Positions 1 to 5,516 of a DNA stretch of 11,497 nt are shown piece by piece. The notes under the pieces were generated by a model. The model was not told where the DNA came from and searched no databases. It worked only from the letters and a program-made list of their open reading frames with translations. The DNA lies in assembly GCA_002413785.1 (NCBI GenBank), contig DHXR01000082.1:288872-300368 (forward strand), read 5' to 3'. The position numbers and the translations under genes are program-made. Positions within the stretch are counted from its first letter, which is position 1. Each line of letters begins with the position of its first letter. The stretch is from Mucilaginibacter sp. UBA5151. Lineage in GTDB: Bacteria; Bacteroidota; Bacteroidia; Sphingobacteriales; Sphingobacteriaceae.

Positions 1-1
1 T

Positions 2-64
2 AATCTCTAATCTCTAATCTCCAATCTCCAATCTCCAACCTCCAACCTCTAATCCCCAATCTCT
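2..64. repeat. Tandem heptamer array, nine units of AAYCYCY
   Basis: Nine consecutive 7-base units run from 2 to 64. They are variants of AATCTCT, AATCTCC, AACCTCC, AACCTCT and AATCCCC; only pyrimidine transitions at a few positions separate them. The array ends two bases before the stop codon of the minus-strand aspartate aminotransferase gene, so it forms that gene's immediate 3' flank, and transcripts of that gene would contain purine-rich GGAGATT-type units. It is cut by the window edge, so its full length is unknown. The same heptamers, in the same + strand orientation, recur inside bioA at 3370-3397. No coding function or terminator hairpin is seen in the visible part. Confidence 0.93.
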
Positions 65-65
65 T

Positions 66-1259
66 TTACACCAATTTTCCCAATGCTTCTTTAATCCGCT
101 TCATAGCTTCGATCAGTTTATCTTCGGCAGCGGCATACGAAATACGGATTGATTTGGTATCGCCAAATGAATCGCCGCCTACGGTTGCTACGTGCGCTTC
201 TTCCAGCAGGAATATGCTTAGCTCATCGGCATCATTAATGGTTTTTCCGTTATAGCTTTTTCCAAAAAATGAGGTTACATCAGGGAAAAAGTAAAACGCG
301 CCTTCGGGTAGGTTCACTTTTATACCTTCAATATCCTTTAATAAACTATAAACAAGGTCGCGGCGTGATTTAAAGGCTTTGCGCATTTCTAAAACAGTTT
401 CCAAACCACCTTCCAAAGCAGCGACGCCTGCTTTTTGGGTAATTGAACAGGTGCCGGAAGTGACTTGTCCCTGCATTTTATCACATGCGTCAGCAATAGC
501 TTTATTTGATGCCGTGTAGCCGATACGCCAGCCTGTCATCGCAAATGCTTTTGAAAAACCGTTGATGATGATTACGCGGTCTTTAATTGAATCAAACTGG
601 GCAATAGATTCATGTTTATCAACAAAATTGATATGTTCATAAATCTCATCCGACAGGATATAGATATTAGGGTGTTTTTCAAATACCTTAGCCAAACCTT
701 CCAGTTCAGCTTTGCTGTAAACACTGCCTGTAGGGTTACATGGCGATGAAAACATAAACAGCTTTGTTTTTGGGGTGATCGCAGCTTCTAATTGGGCAGG
801 TGTTATTTTAAAATCCTGCTCAACAGGGGCGTCAATAAAAACACTTACACCTTCGGCCAATTTAACCACTTCGGAATACGAAACCCAGTATGGTGTAGGT
901 ATAATTACCTCTTCGCCAGGGTTTACCAAACACAATACCGCGTTTGCAATAGCCTGTTTAGCCCCTGTTGAAACAACTATCTGGCTAAAATCATAGTCAA
1001 GATTATTTTCGGTCTTCAGCTTAGTGGCAATAGCTTTCCTTAAATCCGGGAAACCGGATACAGGCGTGTAATAGGTGAAATTTTTATCCATCGCCTGCTT
1101 GGCAGCTTCCTTAATATGTTCAGGGGTATGAAAATCTGGTTCGCCGAAGCTAAGGCTGATCACGTCAACGCCTTTTGCAGCAAGTTCACGGCCCATTTTG
1201 GCCATCTTAATTGTTGCGGATTCTGACAGGTTATTTATTCTTTTACTTAATGCAGTCAT
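66..1259 (-). CDS. aspC: Pyridoxal-phosphate aspartate aminotransferase (class I, subfamily Ib)
   Basis: 397-residue cytoplasmic fold-type I aminotransferase, full length for the family, moving the amino group between aspartate and 2-oxoglutarate; some Ib members also act on prephenate, which cannot be separated here. Visible landmarks: GEPDF near residue 39, STGAKQA near 97, NPTG at 175-178 (Asn contacting the PLP ring), SDEIYE with PLP-binding Asp204, SKAFAMTGWRIGY with Schiff-base Lys237, and IRISYA with Arg372, the expected substrate alpha-carboxylate ligand. The ATG at 1259 is supported by a TATATTTG box 19 bases upstream. The gene is divergent from the CDF transporter, and a heptamer array abuts its stop codon. 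Nothing is missing or frameshifted. Family assignment is very secure; exact substrate range is inferred. Confidence 0.95.
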   Translation of the reverse strand: MTALSKRINNLSESATIKMAKMGRELAAKGVDVISLSFGEPDFHTPEHIKEAAKQAMDKNFTYYTPVSGFPDLRKAIATKLKTENNLDYDFSQIVVSTGAKQAIANAVLCLVNPGEEVIIPTPYWVSYSEVVKLAEGVSVFIDAPVEQDFKITPAQLEAAITPKTKLFMFSSPCNPTGSVYSKAELEGLAKVFEKHPNIYILSDEIYEHINFVDKHESIAQFDSIKDRVIIINGFSKAFAMTGWRIGYTASNKAIADACDKMQGQVTSGTCSITQKAGVAALEGGLETVLEMRKAFKSRRDLVYSLLKDIEGIKVNLPEGAFYFFPDVTSFFGKSYNGKTINDADELSIFLLEEAHVATVGGDSFGDTKSIRISYAAAEDKLIEAMKRIKEALGKLV

Positions 1260-1278
1260 GTTTTTTTTATTAATCCGG

Positions 1279-1286
1279 CAAATATA
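1279..1286 (-). promoter_or_regulatory. Putative -7 promoter box for the aminotransferase gene
   Basis: On the minus strand this reads TATATTTG, an exact match to the Bacteroidota -7 consensus TAnnTTTG, 19 bases before the ATG at 1259. The expected -33 position falls inside the left half of the inverted heptamer array and shows no clear TTTG. The transcription start is inferred, giving a very short leader of roughly 12-15 bases. Confidence 0.6.
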
Positions 1287-1291
1287 GAAAA

Positions 1292-1381
1292 AGTCCTAAG
1301 TCTATAGTCGTAAGTCTTTAGTCATTTTACAGTTTTTTTAAAATAAGGCTTGAGACTATAGACTCAGGACTTCCGGCTTAA
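1292..1381. repeat. Inverted pair of heptamer arrays (AGTCnnn / GACTnnn), large potential hairpin
   Basis: Five AGTC tetramers occur at an exact 7-base period (1292, 1299, 1306, 1313, 1320). They are followed by five GACT or GGCT tetramers at the same period on the opposite strand sense (1347, 1354, 1361, 1368, 1375). The arms at 1291-1309 and 1354-1372 are complementary at 18 of 19 positions, and pairing continues imperfectly inward for nine more bases. The element fills the divergent intergenic region between the aminotransferase and CDF transporter genes and overlaps the expected -33 regions of both putative promoters. It could affect DNA topology or expression; that is inference. Confidence 0.88.
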
Positions 1382-1391
1382 CAATTATTCT

Positions 1392-1399
1392 TAATTTTG
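1392..1399 (+). promoter_or_regulatory. Putative -7 promoter box for the CDF-Nudix-bioA cluster
   Basis: TAATTTTG matches the Bacteroidota -7 consensus TAnnTTTG and ends 19 bases before the TTG start at 1419. No convincing -33 TTTG is seen at the right spacing, where the inverted heptamer array lies. It would drive the overlapping three-gene cluster and possibly the downstream ferritin-like gene. Confidence 0.55.
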
Positions 1400-1418
1400 A
1401 CTGCAAATTAAAATCGTT

Positions 1419-2390
1419 TTGAAAGAACAAAAAAGGATTATACGAATAGCATTGATTCTTGGTGTAGTCCTGATGCTTGCAAAATTTGGCGCCTATTTTT
1501 TAACGGCATCTAATTTTGTGCTCACCGATGCGACCGAGAGCATTGTAAACGTGCTGGCCGGTTCTTTTGCTTTTTTCAGCATCTACCTGGCAGCCCAGCC
1601 GCGGGATGAAAACCATCCTTATGGGCATGGTAAAGTTGAATATTTCTCGGTTTTCGTGGAGGGTTTTTTGATAGGGATAGCTGCAATAGCCGTCATTATT
1701 AAATCTGCCTATAGTTTAATTTACCCCAGCCCTATTCAGAACCTGGTAACAGGTGCATTAATTATAGGCACCACCGGAATAATAAATGGTCTATTAGGCT
1801 GGTATATGATTCGGAAAGGGAAGTCCTTGCCCTCTATCACCCTTGATGCCGATGGCCGGCACCTTTTAATTGATATGGTTACCAGCACCGGGCTGGTTGC
1901 CGGTTTGCTGCTTATTGATTTTACCCATATCTATTGGCTGGATAGCGCACTATCCATTGCTGTCGGTTTGTATATTTTATATAGCGCATACAAACTTGTA
2001 CGAAAATCGGTTGCTGTATTAATGGATGAGGCTGATTTTACTGTAGTCACAGAGGTGATTAAAGTTTTAAATGAAAAGAGGAATGAATCGTGGATTGACA
2101 TACATAACTTCAGGGCGCAAAAATATGGGAATGAATTGCATATTGATTGTCATTTGACTTTGCCCAGCTATTTCGACCTCGTTCATGTTCATGAACAGGT
2201 TAAGCTGGTTGATACCCTGATTAATACCGAAGTAATAAAAACAGAATGGTTTATCCATACTGATCCGTGTCTTCCGGCATGCTGCCACTATTGCAGTATG
2301 CCCGATTGCGCTATCAGGACCGAACCAAAAATAGAAGAAATAGCCTGGACATTAGCCAAGATAATCAGGAATAAAAAACACTTTGAATAA
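1419..2390 (+). CDS. Cation diffusion facilitator (CDF) family metal transporter with Cys-rich C-terminal tail
   Basis: 323-residue inner-membrane divalent cation/proton antiporter of the CDF family (Zn, Fe, Mn, Co or Cd exporters). Hydrophobic segments lie near residues 8-28, 42-58, 78-97, 108-128, 152-167 and 175-192, giving the usual six helices. The family signature HPYGHGK is at 66-72. The intramembrane metal site corresponds to Glu40, Asn44, His148 and Asp152; YiiP has D-D-H-D there, so the site is altered and the metal cannot be guessed. The cytosolic domain carries His229, His241, His245 and the HTD motif at 280-282. An unusual tail follows with Cys284, 288, 289, 292, 297 and His290. 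The start is TTG; no closer ATG exists before residue 19. The stop overlaps the Nudix ATG by one base. Confidence 0.92.
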   Translation: MKEQKRIIRIALILGVVLMLAKFGAYFLTASNFVLTDATESIVNVLAGSFAFFSIYLAAQPRDENHPYGHGKVEYFSVFVEGFLIGIAAIAVIIKSAYSLIYPSPIQNLVTGALIIGTTGIINGLLGWYMIRKGKSLPSITLDADGRHLLIDMVTSTGLVAGLLLIDFTHIYWLDSALSIAVGLYILYSAYKLVRKSVAVLMDEADFTVVTEVIKVLNEKRNESWIDIHNFRAQKYGNELHIDCHLTLPSYFDLVHVHEQVKLVDTLINTEVIKTEWFIHTDPCLPACCHYCSMPDCAIRTEPKIEEIAWTLAKIIRNKKHFE

Positions 2391-2830
2391 TGTATCCTTT
2401 TAACGTACGTGTTTATGGCCTGTTAATTAACGCCGATGATGAAATATTGATCAGTGATGAACAGGAATATGGTATGCGCTTCACAAAATTCCCCGGTGGA
2501 GGGCTTGAACATGGCGAAGGCCTTACAGATGGGTTAAAGCGTGAGTTTATGGAGGAATGCAGTGCGGAAATTGAAGTTACAGCTCATTTCTACACCACTG
2601 ATTTTTATGTAAAATCGGCCTTTAACGATTCGCAGGTGATCAGCGTTTATTACCTGGTTAAAAATACCGGGCCGTTAAACTTAACTTTTAAAACAGCCGT
2701 TTTTGATTTCGAGGGGGAAGGCGATGTATTGCAATCATTCCGCAGGGTGAAATTGGGCGATCTTAGCCCGGAAGATTTTCTTTTCCCGGCAGACCAGCAT
2801 GTAGCAAAACTTTTATTGAATAATATATGA
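2390..2830 (+). CDS. Nudix hydrolase
   Basis: 146-residue cytoplasmic Nudix-fold protein that would hydrolyse a nucleoside diphosphate linked to another group; the substrate is not recognisable. The Nudix box GX5EX7REUXEEXGU is at residues 37-59: Gly37, Glu43 and Arg51-Glu52 followed by Glu55-Glu56, all present. The box's last Gly is Ser58 instead. The metal-binding glutamates are therefore intact and activity is expected. The ATG at 2390 shares one base with the CDF gene's stop, and its TGA overlaps the bioA ATG by four bases, so translation is likely coupled along the three genes. Nothing connects it chemically to biotin or metal transport; co-location may be operon convenience. Confidence 0.9.
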   Translation: MYPFNVRVYGLLINADDEILISDEQEYGMRFTKFPGGGLEHGEGLTDGLKREFMEECSAEIEVTAHFYTTDFYVKSAFNDSQVISVYYLVKNTGPLNLTFKTAVFDFEGEGDVLQSFRRVKLGDLSPEDFLFPADQHVAKLLLNNI

Positions 2831-4092
2831 CTTTGACAGAGAGGGATTTAAAAGTTATTTGGCACCCCTATACACAAATGAAAACCGCTATGCCGCCGGT
2901 TCCGATAGTGAGGGGAGAAGGCGCCTGCCTTTTTGATGAAAACGGGAAAAAATACATTGATGCTGTATCATCCTGGTGGGTGAATATCCACGGCCATGCG
3001 CATCCCTACATCGCCCAAAAAGTTTCGGAACAATTACGGAAACTGGAACACGTTATTTTTGCAGGCTTTACCCATGAAGGCGCGGTTGAATTAGCCGAGA
3101 GATTGCTGGAGATTTTACCTGCAAACCAGCAAAAAGTATTCTATTCGGACAATGGTTCGACGGCTGTTGAAGTAGCTATAAAAATGTGCCTGCAATACTG
3201 GCATAACAAAGGGCAAAATCGCACCAAAATACTTGCCTTTAAAAACGCTTATCACGGCGATACCTTTGGCGCCATGGCGGTAAGCGGGCGCAGCGCTTTT
3301 ACTGCGGCGTTTGATTCATTATTGTTTGACGTTGAATTTATCGACCTGCCGGACAAGGAAAATATCACCAACCTCCAATCTCTAATCTCTAACCTCTCTC
3401 ACCAAACCGCCTGTTTCATATTTGAACCCCTGGTACAAGGCGCGGGCGGTATGTTAATGTACGAGGCCCGATACCTCGACGAACTGATGGCGCATTGTCG
3501 TAATGAAGGTGTTTTGATGATTGCTGATGAGGTTTTTACAGGTTTCGGGCGAACAGGTAAAGCTTTTGCAAGCAACCATGTGACTGAACAACCGGATATT
3601 ATGTGTTTCTCAAAAGGGTTAACAGGGGGGACAATGGCTTTGGGCCTTACTACCTGTACCCAACAGATCTACGATGCCTTTTTATCGGACGACCACCTGA
3701 AAACGCTGTTTCACGGGCATTCGTTTACTGCTAATCCGGTTGCAATTGCGGCGGCGCTCGCAAGTTTAGACCTTTTTTCAGATCCATCAACAGCAGAAAA
3801 CATACAAAGGATTGAAAACGCACACAGGCAATTTGCGCTAAAGATAAAGGATCACCCTAAGATTAAAACCATAAGGCAAACCGGGACCATTTTAGCCATG
3901 GAATGGCAAACCGGGACGGATACTTCTTACTTTAACGCACTCAGGGATAACTTATACATGTACTTCCTTGATGCGGGTATCATTTTACGCCCGCTCGGAA
4001 ACATTATTTACATTTTACCGCCCTATTGCATTACCGATATGGAGCTTGCTTACGTTTACAGCAAAATTGAACAGGCACTTGATGAAATATGA
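2827..4092 (+). CDS. bioA: Adenosylmethionine-8-amino-7-oxononanoate aminotransferase
   Basis: 421-residue cytoplasmic PLP enzyme (E. coli enzyme about 429) converting KAPA to DAPA with S-adenosylmethionine as amino donor, the penultimate-but-one step of biotin synthesis. The diagnostic N-terminal IWHPYTQM is at 11-18, followed by the SSWWVNIHGH substrate/PLP region at 48-57, AYHGD at 141-145, PLP-ring Asp234 in IADEVFTGFGRTG, and Schiff-base Lys263 in CFSKGLTGG. RPLGNIIYILPPY at 388-400 is the C-terminal BioA signature. Residues 182-191 are encoded by a 28-base heptamer array identical in unit sequence to the one beside aspC. It lies in the helix before the CFIFEPLVQGAGGM strand and keeps frame. 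No other biotin genes are in view. The TGA stop overlaps the start of the next repeat element. Confidence 0.96.
   Translation: MTLTERDLKVIWHPYTQMKTAMPPVPIVRGEGACLFDENGKKYIDAVSSWWVNIHGHAHPYIAQKVSEQLRKLEHVIFAGFTHEGAVELAERLLEILPANQQKVFYSDNGSTAVEVAIKMCLQYWHNKGQNRTKILAFKNAYHGDTFGAMAVSGRSAFTAAFDSLLFDVEFIDLPDKENITNLQSLISNLSHQTACFIFEPLVQGAGGMLMYEARYLDELMAHCRNEGVLMIADEVFTGFGRTGKAFASNHVTEQPDIMCFSKGLTGGTMALGLTTCTQQIYDAFLSDDHLKTLFHGHSFTANPVAIAAALASLDLFSDPSTAENIQRIENAHRQFALKIKDHPKIKTIRQTGTILAMEWQTGTDTSYFNALRDNLYMYFLDAGIILRPLGNIIYILPPYCITDMELAYVYSKIEQALDEI
3370..3397. repeat. Four-unit heptamer array inside bioA
   Basis: The units AACCTCC, AATCTCT, AATCTCT and AACCTCT run without interruption within the bioA reading frame. 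Each unit sequence also occurs in the array at 2-64. Because 7 is not a multiple of 3, the units are read in rotating frames, producing NLQSLISNLS-type peptide at residues 182-191 without a stop codon. The enzyme's catalytic motifs on both sides remain in frame and intact. Confidence 0.85.
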
Positions 4093-4190
4093 TTACACCG
4101 ATTTTTATGAATGGATTCCACCGATTTTTATTAATGCACAAAAAATCATGTAATCGGTGAAATCAAAAAATAATCGGTGAAATCAAAAAA
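4091..4190. repeat. Two-out, two-back repeat cluster with GATTnCACCGATT core
   Basis: Two direct copies, GATTACACCGATTTTTATGA at 4091-4110 and GATTCCACCGATTTTTATTA at 4114-4133 (18 of 20 identical), face two inverted copies with core TAATCGGTGAAATC at 4151-4164 and 4171-4184. The latter belong to an exact 20-base tandem duplication (4151-4170 and 4171-4190). The cluster fills the space between bioA and the ferritin-like gene, and its first copy supplies bases of the bioA stop codon. It can fold into alternative hairpins and might act as an attenuator or transcript-stabilising element; no T-tract ideal for termination follows. Function is inference. Confidence 0.85.
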
Positions 4191-4197
4191 GATAATT

Positions 4198-4806
4198 ATG
4201 GAACTGAATAAACTTTTGTTTGATATAATTAGGGATAATAAGCTGCACATCAAATGGTTAAATGCATTATCTTTAATGGAAAATACAGGCGCCAGAAAGA
4301 TATCTGCCAGCGAAGACCCGCTAACTGTTACCTATATCATTTTAAAACATGCTGCGGAAGAACACCGCCATGCCTTCTATCTTAAAAAACAAATTGAGAA
4401 AATTGATGAAGGCAGTTGTCCAACTTATGCGGCAGAATATTTACTTGCCCCAGCTTACAGCAGGTATTATTTAAACCAACTGGATATTGACGTTTGCAGG
4501 TACCTGAAAAATGAATTGGGCCTGGCAGGAAATGAACTCCGTTTTGCCGCCTACCTTTTAGTAACTTATGCAATCGAAGTACGGGCTGATGAGCTTTACC
4601 CCATTTATCAGGAGGCGCTTGAAAATGCAGGGAGCAGGGTTAATGTAAAATCAATTATTTTAGAAGAGGAAGGACACCTGGAAGAAATGATCAACCAGCT
4701 TAAGAAATTTTCACCGGATTGGGAGTTGCATGCCGGAAAGGCTGTTGACTTTGAAAATCGTTTATTTTCAGATTGGCTGAATGCTTTGAAGGAAAGTTTG
4801 CAGTAG
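4198..4806 (+). CDS. Ferritin-like putative di-iron four-helix protein, function unknown
   Basis: 202 residues from the ATG at 4198; a GTG seven codons upstream lies inside the duplicated repeat and is less likely. I do not recognise a named family. The sequence is helix-rich with no signal peptide, and has the ligand layout of ferritin-like carboxylate-bridged di-iron proteins: Glu28, then Glu55-x-x-His58, then Glu127, then Glu157-x-x-His160. These are the expected E, ExxH, E, ExxH positions on four helices, spaced about 27 and 30 residues within each pair. It could be an oxidase, hydroxylase or storage-type protein. It follows bioA by 105 bases of repeats on the same strand, so it may be co-transcribed; no TAnnTTTG box was found directly upstream. 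The last codons and TAG stop overlap a heptamer repeat and terminator hairpin. Confidence 0.7.
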   Translation: MELNKLLFDIIRDNKLHIKWLNALSLMENTGARKISASEDPLTVTYIILKHAAEEHRHAFYLKKQIEKIDEGSCPTYAAEYLLAPAYSRYYLNQLDIDVCRYLKNELGLAGNELRFAAYLLVTYAIEVRADELYPIYQEALENAGSRVNVKSIILEEEGHLEEMINQLKKFSPDWELHAGKAVDFENRLFSDWLNALKESLQ

Positions 4807-4854
4807 GCAGTATTTTTAACTGCTCACTGCAAACAGCCCATTGCAAACTTTTTT
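4796..4854 (+). terminator. Heptamer-built inverted repeat acting as likely terminator
   Basis: The left arm at 4796-4811 pairs with 4819-4834 at 14 of 16 positions around a 7-base loop (ATTTTTA). The outer part, GTTTGCAGT at 4796-4804, can alternatively pair with ATTGCAAAC at 4840-4848, which is followed at once by six T residues at 4849-4854, a good rho-independent terminator for the plus-strand cluster. The arms have a 7-base period: GCAGTAG, GCAGTAT on the left and ACTGCTC, ACTGCAA, ACAGCCC, ATTGCAA on the right. It sits between two convergent genes and includes the TAG stop of the ferritin-like gene. Confidence 0.72.
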
Positions 4855-4859
4855 AACAA

Positions 4860-5495
4860 TTATCCACCAGCATTAAGATCTGCCAGGGTGCCCCTTTCAA
4901 AATCTTTAGAGATTGCAAATGTTCCTGCAGGCGCTTTATCATTGGAAATACTTGTGATGGTAATGCTGATTTCCTGACCTTGCTGAAAAGATGTGAATTG
5001 CACAGGGAAACCACCTATTGCAGCATAATAAAAAGGAAGCGCAGTTGCGGGGACAGTTATGTCCTTAGTTATCCAAATATCGTAGGTTTTTCCGCTTTTA
5101 TTATCCTTAGCAACTACTTTTGTACAATTAAAACCCGAAATCACCTTTGTTTCGGCAGAGGGGGTATAGGTGAATGTCGGTAAAGCAGCCATGCCTTCTT
5201 CAAGCTCGGCGGGAGTTGCTATGCCGGCTTTTTTCAATTGGGCAACCGGAATATCAAGGACAACAGCCACATAATCGTGTTTGGCGGTATTTAAAATTTT
5301 AACAGTGCCCGGCCCAAATGTGATTACCGTTGCGGTTGAATCCGTCGTAAAGTATTCTTTAACATCGGCAGGTTGTCCGCGAACTTCTGTGGAATAAGTG
5401 ACAACCCCTTCCGTATAAGATTTTTGTGCATTGGCACTAATTGTTGTTGCCGTAAGCGCTATGCCCATTGCAACGGTTAAAAGTTTAATATTCAT
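4860..5495 (-). CDS. Exported protein, DUF4412-like, function unknown
   Basis: 211-residue precursor. A typical signal peptide covers residues 1-23 (Lys4, hydrophobic core LLTVAMGIALTATT, cleavage after ANA before Gln24), so the mature protein is probably periplasmic. The remainder is beta-rich and Thr/Ala-rich with a single Cys124 in GFNCTKVVAKD followed by GKTYDIWITKDI. This arrangement (sticky-Cys strand, then a 'modified side chain, conveyed by a defined partner' style strand) recalls the DUF4412 and LolA-like beta-sheet families common in Bacteroidota, but I cannot confirm it. There is no lipobox Cys after the signal. Its start lies 21 bases after the comEC stop on the same strand, and I see no TAnnTTTG box in that gap, so co-transcription with comEC is plausible. 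No function is claimed. Confidence 0.72.
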   Translation of the reverse strand: MNIKLLTVAMGIALTATTISANAQKSYTEGVVTYSTEVRGQPADVKEYFTTDSTATVITFGPGTVKILNTAKHDYVAVVLDIPVAQLKKAGIATPAELEEGMAALPTFTYTPSAETKVISGFNCTKVVAKDNKSGKTYDIWITKDITVPATALPFYYAAIGGFPVQFTSFQQGQEISITITSISNDKAPAGTFAISKDFERGTLADLNAGG

Positions 5496-5516
5496 GTTTA
5501 AGTTTTGTTTATAAAA

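Noticed and set aside
2..64. CRISPR array possibility for the heptamer arrays
   Set aside because: Units are 7 bases with no spacers and there are no cas genes in the window.
3968..4153. Small overlapping frame at the 3' end of bioA and through the repeats
   Set aside because: It is out of frame with conserved bioA codons and composed of repeat sequence at its end.
4177..4197. GTG start for the ferritin-like protein
   Set aside because: The GTG lies inside the second copy of an exact 20-base duplication, and the ATG at 4198 starts a protein covering all predicted helices.
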